Assembly (NCBI RefSeq): GCF_018860585.1
Contig: NZ_JAHKPR010000010.1
Span: 219,479-266,514, forward strand
DNA: 47,036 nt
Direction of reading: 5' to 3'
Source: Colwellia sp. E2M01
Lineage (GTDB): Bacteria; Pseudomonadota; Gammaproteobacteria; Enterobacterales; Alteromonadaceae
Shown: piece after piece, positions 25,429 through 34,314 of the stretch
Numbering within the stretch: the stretch's first letter is position 1
How the letters are laid out: each line of letters begins with the position of its first letter
The notes under the pieces: model-generated
The model's database searches: none
The model's input: only the letters and a program-made list of their open reading frames with translations
What the model was told of the DNA's origin: nothing
Translations under genes and position numbers: made by a program

Positions 25429-28338
25429 ATGACCTCAGAAAATACGGGTAATTCTAACGCTTTGTCGTTAAATCAATTAGAGCAAAAACAAGACTTTATT
25501 CGTCGCCACATCGGTTCAAATGAAGTGCAAACACAAGGTATGCTAGCAGATCTTGGTGTTGATTCAGTTGACGCCTTAATTGATGAAATTGTACCAAGCG
25601 CTATTCGTTTAGCTGACTTACCAAATATTCAAGAGAGCAAAACAGAAGTGCAAGCATTGGCTGATTTAAAAGCCGTTGCTAGCTTAAATAAAGTAAACGA
25701 CACCTATATTGGTTTAGGTTACTACGGCACGTTAACACCAAACGTTATTTTGCGTAACGTGTTAGAAAATCCAGGCTGGTACACTGCCTACACGCCATAC
25801 CAACCTGAAATTGCCCAAGGTCGTTTAGAGTCATTATTAAACTATCAGCAAATGTGTATCGACCTTACCGGTCTTGAACTGGCTTCTGCGTCGTTATTAG
25901 ATGAAGGCACAGCCGCCGCCGAAGCAATGGCATTAGCTAAGCGTGTTTCTAAAAACAAAAAATCAAACTTATTCTTTATCTCAAGTGATGTTTACCCACA
26001 AACCATCGACGTTGTTAAACAACGTGCTGATATGTTTGGTTTTGACGTTGTTATTGCACCTGCAGAAGACGTAGTTAATCACGATGTATTTGGCGCATTA
26101 TTACAATACCCAAGTGCAACGGGTGAACTACGTGATATTTCAGACCTTATCGCGCAAGTACATGAGAAAAAAGGTATTGTTGCTGTAGCTGCCGACATTA
26201 TGAGCTTAGTGCTATTAAAAGCGCCGGGTGAATTAGGGGCAGATGCCGTTATTGGTTCAAGCCAACGTTTTGGTGTGCCTATGGGCTATGGTGGTCCACA
26301 TGCTGCGTTCTTTACCACGTCAGACAAATACAAGCGTTCTTTACCGGGTCGTATTATTGGTGTTTCAAAAGACACACGCGGTAATGCAGCTTTACGTATG
26401 GCAATGCAAACGCGTGAGCAACATATTCGCCGCGAAAAAGCCAACTCAAACATCTGTACGGCACAAGTATTATTAGCCAACATGGCAGCGTTTTACGCGA
26501 TTTATCACGGCCCACAAGGTTTAAAAACCATTGCTAATCGTATTCACCGTTTAACTGATATTTTATGTTTAGGTACGGCGATGAACGGCGTTACCGCTAT
26601 TCATGCGAACTACTTTGATACTTTAACATTCAATTTAGATAATAAAGCGGATGTTGTTGCCCGCGCATTAGCTGCAGGTGTAAATTTTAGAACTGATGTA
26701 GAAGGTCAAATTTCAATTTCAATTGACGAAACCACCACCCGTGAAAATGTCGCTGAGCTTTTCGATATTTTATTAGGCGAAGGGCATGGCTTAAACGTGG
26801 CAGAGCTTGATGATAAAATTGTTGCCTGTGGTCATTCATCAATTCCTGCATCACTTATTCGTGAGTCAGAAATTTTAACGCACCCAGTATTTAACTCGTA
26901 TCACAGCGAAACTGAAATGCTGCGTTACATTAAAAAATTAGAAAACAAAGATTTAGCCTTAAATCACTCAATGATTTCGCTTGGCTCTTGTACCATGAAG
27001 TTAAATGCAACCGCGCAGATGATCCCAGTATCATGGCCAGAATTCGCTAACATGCATCCGTTTGCGCCAATCGACCAAGCGCAAGGTTACAAGCAAATGA
27101 TTGACGAGCTAGCCGACTGGTTAGTTGAGTTAACAGGTTACGACAAAATGTCGATGCAACCAAACTCTGGCGCGCAAGGTGAATACGCAGGTTTAATTTC
27201 AATTGTTAAATATCACGAAAGCCGTGGTGATTCTCATCGTAATATTTGTTTAATTCCATCTTCAGCACATGGCACAAACCCAGCAACCGCACAAATGGTT
27301 GGTTTTAAAGTGGTTGTAGTAGATTGTGACAAAGAAGGTAACGTTGACATGGCCGACTTAACAGCCAAAGCTGAAGAGTTACGTGACAACCTAGCATGTA
27401 TCATGATCACTTACCCATCAACACACGGTGTTTATGAAACTACAATCGCCGAAATTTGTAATATAGTTCACGACAATGGTGGTCAAGTTTACCTTGATGG
27501 CGCCAACATGAACGCGCAAGTTGGCTTAACGTCACCAGGCTTTATTGGCGCTGATGTTTCGCATCTTAACTTACACAAAACTTTCGCTATTCCACACGGT
27601 GGCGGTGGTCCAGGTATGGGTCCTATCGGCGTTAAAGCGCATTTAGCACCGTTCTTACCTGATCACGCAATTATCAATGTAGATGCAAGTACAGCAGGCA
27701 ACGGCGCAGTATCAGCAGCACCATTTGGTAGCGCAGGTATTTTATGTATCTCATACCTATATTGTGCAATGTTAGGTAAGCAAGGTGTTACCGATGCAAC
27801 TAAATACGCCATTACTAATGCGAACTATGTAGCCACTAAACTTAGCCAACATTACCCGTTGTTATACACAGGTAAAAATGGCCGAGTAGCACACGAATGT
27901 ATTATTGATTTACGTCCGCTTAAAGCATCATCTGGTATTACCGAAGTTGATATTGCTAAGCGTTTAATCGACTACGGGTTCCACGCGCCAACTATGTCGT
28001 TCCCAGTTGCAGGCACGTTCATGATTGAGCCAACAGAGTCTGAATCGAAAGTTGAATTAGATCGCTTTATTGAGGCTATGGTTTGTATTCGTGATGAAGT
28101 ACGTAAAGTAGAATCAGGCGAATGGACGTTAGACAACAACCCATTACACAACGCACCACATACGTTAGCTGATATTACTGATGTATGGGAGCGCGGTTAT
28201 ACCGTTGCCGAAGCAGTATTTCCTGTGCCAGCCGCTGCGGCGAATAAATTCTGGCCAACGGTTAACAGAATTGATGATGTGTATGGGGATCGAAATTTGG
28301 TGTGTAGTTGTCCACCGATTGAGACTTATGTGGATTAG
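25429..28338 (+). CDS. gcvP: Glycine dehydrogenase (decarboxylating), P protein
   Basis: The PLP-dependent P protein of glycine cleavage; it decarboxylates glycine and loads H protein. At 969 residues it is the long single-chain form, as in E. coli. The PLP lysine is K717 in [33 protein letters not shown] and [13 protein letters not shown] are also present. It ends the gcvTHP group and is followed by a strong terminator. Confidence 0.97.
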   Translation: MTSENTGNSNALSLNQLEQKQDFIRRHIGSNEVQTQGMLADLGVDSVDALIDEIVPSAIRLADLPNIQESKTEVQALADLKAVASLNKVNDTYIGLGYYGTLTPNVILRNVLENPGWYTAYTPYQPEIAQGRLESLLNYQQMCIDLTGLELASASLLDEGTAAAEAMALAKRVSKNKKSNLFFISSDVYPQTIDVVKQRADMFGFDVVIAPAEDVVNHDVFGALLQYPSATGELRDISDLIAQVHEKKGIVAVAADIMSLVLLKAPGELGADAVIGSSQRFGVPMGYGGPHAAFFTTSDKYKRSLPGRIIGVSKDTRGNAALRMAMQTREQHIRREKANSNICTAQVLLANMAAFYAIYHGPQGLKTIANRIHRLTDILCLGTAMNGVTAIHANYFDTLTFNLDNKADVVARALAAGVNFRTDVEGQISISIDETTTRENVAELFDILLGEGHGLNVAELDDKIVACGHSSIPASLIRESEILTHPVFNSYHSETEMLRYIKKLENKDLALNHSMISLGSCTMKLNATAQMIPVSWPEFANMHPFAPIDQAQGYKQMIDELADWLVELTGYDKMSMQPNSGAQGEYAGLISIVKYHESRGDSHRNICLIPSSAHGTNPATAQMVGFKVVVVDCDKEGNVDMADLTAKAEELRDNLACIMITYPSTHGVYETTIAEICNIVHDNGGQVYLDGANMNAQVGLTSPGFIGADVSHLNLHKTFAIPHGGGGPGMGPIGVKAHLAPFLPDHAIINVDASTAGNGAVSAAPFGSAGILCISYLYCAMLGKQGVTDATKYAITNANYVATKLSQHYPLLYTGKNGRVAHECIIDLRPLKASSGITEVDIAKRLIDYGFHAPTMSFPVAGTFMIEPTESESKVELDRFIEAMVCIRDEVRKVESGEWTLDNNPLHNAPHTLADITDVWERGYTVAEAVFPVPAAAANKFWPTVNRIDDVYGDRNLVCSCPPIETYVD

Positions 28339-28359
28339 TTAACTCTTGATCACAACAGA

Positions 28360-28412
28360 TCAAGTTGGAAACCGGTAACATCAAGTTGGAAACTGCAAAT
28401 GTAGTTGGAAAC
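28360..28412 (+). repeat. Three short direct repeats after gcvP
   Basis: TCAAGTTGGAAAC at 28360-28372 and 28381-28393, and a partial copy (GTAGTTGGAAAC) at 28401-28412, spaced about 21 bp, between the gcvP stop and its terminator. The purpose is unknown. Confidence 0.55.
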
Positions 28413-28430
28413 TTTAGATAAATCTTATAT

Positions 28431-28463
28431 AGGCGAACCAGAAATGGTTCGCCTTTTTCTTTT
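28431..28463 (+). terminator. Rho-independent terminator of gcvP
   Basis: A perfect 10-bp stem, AGGCGAACCA / TGGTTCGCCT, GAAA loop, then TTTTCTTTT. It marks the boundary between the core gcv genes and the accessory island. Confidence 0.85.
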
Positions 28464-28643
28464 GTTAAAAGCAATATTCGTCTAAGAGTAAAAGACTAAA
28501 AAATAGTTACTACTAAGTTATCTATTATAGTAGTGTTATGTCGGTCGATAATGGAAACAGATTTAAATTAAGACGGATATAAAACTCTCTTAATATATTT
28601 CCAAATTAAACATTAGTTTGTACTGAAAGGTGTTGTAAAAAAT

Positions 28644-29534
28644 ATGGAAAGAAACCTGAGAGATAAAGACTTAGAGCAAGTATCCAAAATAGTAAAGGAT
28701 AAAATATTTGTACCTAAAAATGAAAAACAAGTTACTGTTTTTCTATGCGGTGCTGATATTAAAAATAATAAAACTGCAAGATCAAAAATGGCATCATTAT
28801 TTTCATCAGTTGCAAGGTATGAGCTTTTATATCCTGAAGATATCTTTGATGATTTACTTGCTGGTGCGGGAAAACATAGCCTATTAACATTGGAAAATGT
28901 TCTAGCAGGAAGTGTCGATGCAATTGTGATTTTTCCTGAAAGTCCAGGCTCTTTTGCTGAATTAGGTGCGTTTTCGAATAATGAAAAATTGGCTGAAAAG
29001 ATGATTGTTTTAGCCAATAAAAAGTACGAACGTGATAAAAGCTTTATTAATTATGGTCCTAATCGGTTAGTAAAAGCATCAGATACAGGGAAAGTATTTC
29101 ATTTGAATTATGGCGACTTTTCTGATGAAGATAATAAAAAAGATTTATATAAGAAAGTAAATGATCAAATTACTAAAATTAGAAAGGCTCATCCAGTCCC
29201 TAAGAATGTAGCTAACTTACTTGAGACTGAAAATTTTATTTTACCCTGTATTTACCTTATTGACGAAATTGATCATGGAAAACTTTACAAACTTTTAGAA
29301 TTTGCAACGGATCACAATAAGCAGCTATGCGAAATAGCTACAAAGTCTTCATTGGGGCGCTTAGTCTCCAAAAATTACATTACCCGAACACCTAAAGGAT
29401 TTAAAGTTACAGAGCTTGGTGCTGACTATGTTCGTAAAACTTTTAAAGATCAATCTCTTGATAAAGCTAGAATAGAGATCTTGAATACAGAAAATCGTAG
29501 AAACTCTAGTGTGAGCTATGGTAGAGTTCAGTAG
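28644..29534 (+). CDS. Retron effector, nucleoside deoxyribosyltransferase-like with winged helix (Ec86/Eco1 type)
   Basis: A 296-residue protein closely resembling the effector of E. coli retron Ec86 (Eco1). The N-terminal deoxyribosyltransferase-like domain (about 29-180) has VFLCGADI, YPEDIFDDLLAGAGKHSLLTLENVL and FPESPGSFAELGAFSNNE; E106 in the last block is the likely catalytic Glu. The C-terminal winged helix (about 215-296) ends with TELGADYVRKTF and NTENRRNS. In Ec86 this protein joins the RT-msDNA filament and acts as an anti-phage toxin when released. Its TAG stop overlaps the first base of the msr repeat a1. The ribosome site (AAAGG) is rather far, about 13 nt, from the ATG. Confidence 0.9.
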   Translation: MERNLRDKDLEQVSKIVKDKIFVPKNEKQVTVFLCGADIKNNKTARSKMASLFSSVARYELLYPEDIFDDLLAGAGKHSLLTLENVLAGSVDAIVIFPESPGSFAELGAFSNNEKLAEKMIVLANKKYERDKSFINYGPNRLVKASDTGKVFHLNYGDFSDEDNKKDLYKKVNDQITKIRKAHPVPKNVANLLETENFILPCIYLIDEIDHGKLYKLLEFATDHNKQLCEIATKSSLGRLVSKNYITRTPKGFKVTELGADYVRKTFKDQSLDKARIEILNTENRRNSSVSYGRVQ

Positions 29535-29692
29535 GCGCACATCCTTAGCGAGTGAGGTCAAACTCACTGGGTAGTGTTTCGCTATCCTGCACATAAACTA
29601 GAACAATGCCGCATATAAATATGCAGAACAAGCGACTCGTCGCTTGAGCTGCATTTTTATATCCAGAACTTAAGACGTAAGGATGTTGCGCC
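29534..29692 (+). ncRNA. Retron msr-msd RNA (Ec86-like)
   Basis: Inverted repeats a1 (29534-29547, GGCGCACATCCTTA) and a2 (29678-29692, TAAGGATGTTGCGCC) pair with one bulge. The branching guanosine is predicted at 29548, in TTAGCG as in Ec86. The msr has two hairpins: AGTGAG/CTCACT (29551-29568) and GGGTAG/CTATCC with a TGTTTCG loop (29569-29587), the latter very like Ec86. The msd is a 24-bp stem (29613-29636 and 29639-29662; three mismatches, 2-nt loop). The msDNA 5' end should be opposite C29676, since GAC before GTAAGG is shared with Ec86. Order effector, RNA, RT is as in Ec86. Confidence 0.9.
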
Positions 29693-29694
29693 AC

Positions 29695-30669
29695 ATGACA
29701 ATTAACAATATATATCGATTGAAAAATATTGGTCTACCGGTTATGCAATCTATTGAAGACTTAGCTAAACACGCAAGGCTATCAATAGAAAAAATTAGAT
29801 ATTTATCTGTAAGAGCAGAATTTATATATCTCACATATGAATTGCCTAAAACTAATGGAAAGACACGAGAAATTGCTCAACCATCTCGCGAATTAAAAGC
29901 TATCCAAAGTTGGATTTTACGAAATATCTTAGATAAACTTTCACCCTCAATTTACTCTAAGGGCTTTGAAAAAGGCACTTCTATACTAGATAATGCATTC
30001 CCACATATTGGATCTACATTTGTATTGACCATTGATTTAGAAAATTTTTTTCCAACTGTAAAGGCATCTAAGGTTTTTACTCTTTTTAAGTCAGTCGGTT
30101 ACAATAAAGAAATGTGTGTGTTATTAACTAATTTATGTGTGTACAAAGGTGGATTACCCCAAGGTGCGCCGACATCACCTAAATTATCCAATTTAATCTG
30201 TGATAAGCTGGATTCTAGAATAAATGGTTATGCTGGTCCTAAGGGAATTGTTTATACTAGGTATGCAGATGATATAACATTATCTGCCAACAATATCCAA
30301 AAGCTACAAAAAGCAAAGGACTTTATAGGTACGATAATATCGGATGAAAATTTTAAAATTAATAAATCCAAGACGAAATTATGTGGAACTAAAAGGCAAA
30401 AAATGATTACTGGTCTTGTATTATCTGAATCAAGTGCTGGAATAGGAAGAGTTAAATTAAGAGAAATCAGGGCCAAAATACATCATGCTTTCGTTGGTAA
30501 GCATAATGAATTTGACCATATAAATGGATTGTTATCGTTTACTTATTCGGTAGACAAATCTTCATACAAAAAACTTTATCGTTTTATTGATAAAATGAAT
30601 AAAGATTATCCGGATTCATTAGCTGTATTAGAATTACATAAAAATCTTCTAAAAAAACAGCTACAATAA
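29695..30669 (+). CDS. Retron reverse transcriptase (Ec86-type)
   Basis: A retron RT of 324 residues. It copies msd into msDNA branched from the msr. The catalytic core is YADD (190-193), with the first Asp at 114 in TIDLENFFP. The retron-specific NAxxH motif is NAFPH (100-104) and the VTG-like motif is ITGLVLS. LPQGAPTSPKLSNL is also typical. Its sequence is very close to Ec86 RT. An in-frame ATG at 29683 lies inside msr-msd repeat a2; the ATG at 29695 just after the RNA is the better start, with AAGGA about 11 nt before it. Codon use is AT-rich compared with flanking core genes, in keeping with transfer. Confidence 0.93.
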   Translation: MTINNIYRLKNIGLPVMQSIEDLAKHARLSIEKIRYLSVRAEFIYLTYELPKTNGKTREIAQPSRELKAIQSWILRNILDKLSPSIYSKGFEKGTSILDNAFPHIGSTFVLTIDLENFFPTVKASKVFTLFKSVGYNKEMCVLLTNLCVYKGGLPQGAPTSPKLSNLICDKLDSRINGYAGPKGIVYTRYADDITLSANNIQKLQKAKDFIGTIISDENFKINKSKTKLCGTKRQKMITGLVLSESSAGIGRVKLREIRAKIHHAFVGKHNEFDHINGLLSFTYSVDKSSYKKLYRFIDKMNKDYPDSLAVLELHKNLLKKQLQ

Positions 30670-30806
30670 GTTAAGTACATTTCCATTTATCCGTAGTGAT
30701 AGCTTATTCATCACTCATCCTCCAGATATGCAATCTATTCCTCATACCACTTTCTAGCATCCAAATCTCATCCTCACCATTGACTGCTTGAACAATCGAC
30801 TGTACT

Positions 30807-30895
30807 AAGTAAACGGGGATAAGTAAACGGGGACACCCATCTATTAAGTAAACGGGGACACCCATCTATTAAGTAAACGGGGACACCCATCTATT
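30807..30895 (+). repeat. 3.5 tandem copies of a 25-bp transposase-associated repeat
   Basis: Three perfect 25-bp units starting AAGTAAACGGGGACACCCAT (30821-30845, 30846-30870, 30871-30895) and a preceding partial unit (30807-30819). They lie 57 bp upstream of the Y1/HUH transposase gene. The core GTAAACGGGGACA recurs downstream as GTAAAGGGGGACT (31998) and GTAAATAGGGACA (32696). Confidence 0.85.
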
Positions 30896-30951
30896 ATTGA
30901 ATAAATAAAGCTTTTTTACTATGGTTAAGTAACAACCTAAGGAGAGGTTTT

Positions 30952-31950
30952 ATGACTCAATCACGTAGTAAGCAAATATCACTGGAAGATACCCGTTATT
31001 ATCACTTAATTTCTCGCTGTGTTCGCCGCGCTTATCTTTGTGGTGAAGATGCCTATTCTAAACAAAGCTATGAACATCGCCGCCAATGGATGGTTGATCG
31101 TATCCGTTTTTTAACAACAGTTTTTGCTATAGATGTTGCCGCTTATGCCGTGATGTCAAATCATTATCATATTGTTGTGTATGTAGATGAAGAGCAAGCT
31201 AAATTGTGGTGTGATGAGGAAGTTTGTCAACGTTGGCTGCAACTATACCATGGTCACCCTCTAGTTGAACGATTGCAATCGGGTATGAGTAGCTGCCAAG
31301 CTGAAATAGATAAAGCACAAGAAATTATTGATAAATGGCGAGAGCGTTTAGTTGATCTCTCGTGGTTTATGAGAAACCTGAATGAATATGTTGCGCGTAA
31401 AGCCAATGATGAAGATAGCTGTAAAGGTCGGTTTTGGGAGGGGCGCTTTAAATCGCAAGCGTTACTCGATGAAAAAGCCGTTTTAGCGTGTATGGCCTAT
31501 GTTGATTTAAACCCAGTTAGGGCTAAGATGGCTCAAACGATACAAACATCACAATACACATCCATTTTTGAGCGTATTCATGATAAGGCAAGTGATATTG
31601 ATACCCCATCACAATTGTCATTTCCGATAAAACCCTTATTAGGCTTTATCGGAAATGACCATCAAAATTCATCCAAAGGTATCACTTACTCTTTACTTGA
31701 TTATTTAACGCTAGTTGAAGAAACAGGGAAAATAATTCGAGAAGATAAGCTTGGTGCAATCAACTTGCAAGGTATGTCGTTATTGCAGCAATTAGGTATT
31801 AATCAAGAAAACTGGCTGAATTTGGCCCAACACTTTGGTAAACAATATCATTATGCTGTTGGTTCATTAGAAGAGTTATCGGAATTTGCCTTACATACGA
31901 ATAAAAACTGGATAAGCGGTCAGCGACGGCAAGCTCAAGTATTTAAGTAA
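30952..31950 (+). CDS. REP-associated-type tyrosine (Y1/HUH) transposase
   Basis: A 332-residue protein with an N-terminal Y1_Tnp domain. RYYHLISRCVRRAYLCG starts the domain and SNHYHIVVYVD carries the HxH metal site (H71 and H73). The later MRNLNEYVARKAN probably has the catalytic tyrosine (about Y146), followed by GRFWEGRFKSQAL and AYVDLNPVRA. The family nicks and joins single-stranded DNA and includes RAYTs that mobilise REP repeats. It is longer than classic RAYTs, having a C-terminal extension of about 100 residues of unknown role. AAGGAGAGG precedes the start. Repeats with a shared core lie on both sides. Confidence 0.9.
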   Translation: MTQSRSKQISLEDTRYYHLISRCVRRAYLCGEDAYSKQSYEHRRQWMVDRIRFLTTVFAIDVAAYAVMSNHYHIVVYVDEEQAKLWCDEEVCQRWLQLYHGHPLVERLQSGMSSCQAEIDKAQEIIDKWRERLVDLSWFMRNLNEYVARKANDEDSCKGRFWEGRFKSQALLDEKAVLACMAYVDLNPVRAKMAQTIQTSQYTSIFERIHDKASDIDTPSQLSFPIKPLLGFIGNDHQNSSKGITYSLLDYLTLVEETGKIIREDKLGAINLQGMSLLQQLGINQENWLNLAQHFGKQYHYAVGSLEELSEFALHTNKNWISGQRRQAQVFK

Positions 31951-32332
31951 GTTTTAGTTATTTTATCTTATTAGTTTCTTTGTCATACAAGCCATTTGTA
32001 AAGGGGGACTTGCCTAAAAAATGTTGATTTCGATGAAAAATAGATAGTTAACATTAAATAGGTTAAGTTTTGTTGCTGCTGTATTATTTTTGAATAGTTT
32101 TATTAGGTTTATTTTGAGCGTGTGTGATGATTTAAATTTATGGCTGTCCTTATTTGTTTTCCTTATTTGTTTAAGACTTAAAAACTCAACGGTCATCGTT
32201 ATCTGTAATAGCTGCCAAGAACACCAATTCCGTCTCAGTGAATAAATATCAATTTTGTAAAGTGTCAGTCAAGCTGAGCCATGGATGGCGAAGACTGCCG
32301 CTTTTCATGGACGAATATCGGCAGGTATTGAC

Positions 32333-32450
32333 TGTAAACTCAAAATTGTGATTTATGCTTTTCACTGAGCGGACGCCGCAGGGGTTCCAAGGGGAGGCGC
32401 GGCGGTACGTCGCCCCTTGGGTGTGGTCGCCACCGCGACGCCAAGCAGAA
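32333..32450. repeat. GC-rich structured element
   Basis: A strongly GC-rich stretch in an AT-rich genome. CCAAGGGG (32379-32386) pairs with CCCCTTGG (32413-32420) around an inner GCGGCG-GTA-CGTCGC hairpin. A second hairpin, GGTCGC-CACC-GCGACGCC, follows. Minus-strand reading frames here are weak and look like by-products. It is probably a dispersed intergenic repeat or an unrecognised structured RNA. Confidence 0.5.
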
Positions 32451-32495
32451 AATGTAAATTTCAAGCCATGCAGTTAATAAAATTAACCCCAAAAA

Positions 32496-32591
32496 CTGGA
32501 TCCCCGACCAAGACACCACGGGGATGACGAGCAAAAGTTAGGTGCTTATTATCTCTATGTCATTCCCGAAGTACTTTGTCGGGAATCCATG
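32496..32591. repeat. Paired REP-like hairpins (second pair)
   Basis: Unit 1 (32496-32530, minus orientation) runs from CTGGATCCCCG to CGGGGATGACGA. Unit 2 (32559-32591, plus orientation) runs from GTCATTCCCGA to TCGGGAATCCATG. Their family members are in the gcv region. Confidence 0.65.
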
Positions 32592-32697
32592 TAATTTAAA
32601 TTTATGGCTGTCCTTATTTGTTTTCGTATCAGTGTTGTTGAGTATTACGAAAACCAGTTGTTAGAAAAAGGGGAAGTTAGATTATCTTGTAATAGGT

Positions 32698-32723
32698 AAA
32701 TAGGGACATATATGTCCCTATTT
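32698..32723. repeat. 26-bp perfect palindrome
   Basis: AAATAGGGACATA followed by its exact inverse complement, TATGTCCCTATTT. The upstream GT extends it to GTAAATAGGGACA, matching the transposase repeat core. It could be a transposase recognition or REP-like site. Confidence 0.7.
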
Positions 32724-32794
32724 ATTTGTTGTCCTTATTTGTTCTTCTTGATCGCCGGACGTTTACGAATATTTAAAATTCAGATAATGTATTA

Positions 32795-32828
32795 AAAAAA
32801 TAGACAAACTTCGGTTTGTCTATTTTTT
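32795..32828 (-). terminator. Strong terminator after eboF (bidirectional)
   Basis: A perfect 15-bp stem, AAAAAATAGACAAAC / GTTTGTCTATTTTTT, with a TTCG loop. A/T runs on both sides allow it to work in either direction. It lies 44 bp past the eboF stop. Confidence 0.85.
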
Positions 32829-32872
32829 GTTTGAAGAACAGTTAATATTTAGCTGAGTATATGTACTTTGAA

Positions 32873-34270
32873 TTACGCATTAGAAAAATGTGCTAATATC
32901 AAATCAAATACATCTGTTTGTTTATAGTTTTTATTTTTCAGTAGTGATTTTTCAGAGGCTATGAGTATTGCCCCTAGGTTTTTATCATCAGTAATACGTC
33001 CATGGCTACCCTTGATAAGATCAGCATCTAGCGGAATAACATCCATTAAATAGCGAAAACCTAATTTCTTACGTAGCACTTTACTCGCTACTTTTAACAA
33101 CGGAAATTGAATGTCAGGATCAATAAACATCTCTACAGGGTCATAACCAATTTTCCTGTGTATATCTACGGTTCGAGCAAACTCAGGGGCTTTGTTATCG
33201 TCTAACCAGAAGTAATAAGTAAACCACGCATCCGCATTGCTTATTGCTACCAAATCACCACTACGTTGATGTGCTAAACCGTATTTTTTTTGTTCTTCTT
33301 TATCTAATACTTCATCGATTCCGTCTATAGATAACAACAAGTTTTTAACCTTATCACTATTGTGTTTATTCTTAATGTAAACGTGAGCACATTGATGGTC
33401 TGATACCGCGAATACTTCAGAAGCGGCACAATCAATATTTTCAATTGTTTGTTTTTTACTGAGTTGAGTTTCACGTATTTCAATATAACCTTGCTCACGT
33501 AAAATTCGATTAATATGGATGGGCTTATTAACGGCGGTAATGCCGTATTCAGATACGATCATAAATTCTGCTTCGTATTGCTGGTAAGCATCAATGATTT
33601 CGCCAACTACTTTATCGATTGCTAAAATTTCAGCTGGAATAGAAGTATGTTCTGGCCCCAATTTTTGTAAACAATAATCCAGATGAGGTAAGTAGACTAA
33701 TTGTAAATCGGGTTTATTAAGTTCAAACTCTTTTACTGCTGCTTTAGCAATCCACTGACTTGCGCCAATACCTGCCTTGGGACCCCAAAAGTTAAAAAAG
33801 GGGAATTTTCCAATATCACTTTCAATATTTTGATGAAGACCATTAGGTGAAGAATACAAATCAAATATTTTATTACCATCGGCTAAATAATGCGGCCTTG
33901 GGGTCATACTGTTATCAACATTGGCGTACATGTTGTACCACCAAAATAATTTAGACACTTTTAAAGCAGGGTTCTTTTTCTTTAAAACATCCCAAATTTT
34001 ATCTGATTGAACAAGCTGATTCGCCTGTTTCCAAAAGCCAACTTCGGCCAGTTCATGAAAATACCAACCGTTGCCAACAATACCGTGCTCAGAGGCTTGT
34101 TTACCGGTAACCATTGCCGATTGAGCAGTAGTAGTAACGGCTGGAAACTCAACAGCTAACGACTGACTTTGATAACCTTTGTCTAATAATTTATTTAAAT
34201 TAGGGGTGTGTTCACCAAGCATGTAAGGGCTTAAACCAACCACGTTTAATACTACTAATGGAGCTGACAT
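32873..34270 (-). CDS. eboF: EboF-like alkaline phosphatase / phosphodiesterase family protein
   Basis: A 465-residue protein of the type I phosphodiesterase/nucleotide pyrophosphatase (alkaline phosphatase superfamily) fold. The likely nucleophile threonine is in FPAVTTTAQSAMVTG. Metal-binding motifs are seen as YLPHLDYCLQ, SEYGIT, VSDHQCAHV and GSHGRI. No signal peptide is present, so it is cytoplasmic. It is the last gene of the D-C-A-B-E-F operon, 44 bp after eboE. The substrate is unknown; it may remove a phosphate from the pathway intermediate. Confidence 0.82.
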   Translation of the reverse strand: MSAPLVVLNVVGLSPYMLGEHTPNLNKLLDKGYQSQSLAVEFPAVTTTAQSAMVTGKQASEHGIVGNGWYFHELAEVGFWKQANQLVQSDKIWDVLKKKNPALKVSKLFWWYNMYANVDNSMTPRPHYLADGNKIFDLYSSPNGLHQNIESDIGKFPFFNFWGPKAGIGASQWIAKAAVKEFELNKPDLQLVYLPHLDYCLQKLGPEHTSIPAEILAIDKVVGEIIDAYQQYEAEFMIVSEYGITAVNKPIHINRILREQGYIEIRETQLSKKQTIENIDCAASEVFAVSDHQCAHVYIKNKHNSDKVKNLLLSIDGIDEVLDKEEQKKYGLAHQRSGDLVAISNADAWFTYYFWLDDNKAPEFARTVDIHRKIGYDPVEMFIDPDIQFPLLKVASKVLRKKLGFRYLMDVIPLDADLIKGSHGRITDDKNLGAILIASEKSLLKNKNYKQTDVFDLILAHFSNA

Positions 34271-34314
34271 ATTATTCCTGTATATACATTAAATGCATGA
34301 GATAAGTGTTGTTA

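Larger units (their letters stand above)
31951..32794. repeat. Repeat-rich region downstream of the transposase
   Basis: No gene is supported. It includes GTAAAGGGGGACT (31998-32010), a 31-bp direct repeat (32131-32161 and 32595-32625; starts TTTAAATTTATGGCTGTCCT), a further partial GTCCTTATTTGTT (32731-32743), a GC-rich structured segment, two REP-like hairpins and a 26-bp perfect palindrome. The direct repeat, read in reverse complement (AACAAATAAGGACAGCCATA), resembles the upstream 25-bp transposase repeat. Confidence 0.7.

Noticed and set aside
29683-29694. The earlier in-frame ATG for the RT.
   Set aside because: It lies within repeat a2 of the msr-msd RNA; the next ATG at 29695 is the start that aligns with Ec86-type RTs.
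30807-30895. Tandem 25-bp units as a CRISPR.
   Set aside because: There are no spacers; units are directly adjacent and the motif recurs around the transposase.
32249-32534. Overlapping minus-strand ORFs in the GC-rich segment.
   Set aside because: Their translations are unlike real proteins, and the sequence is explained by hairpins and REP-like repeats.
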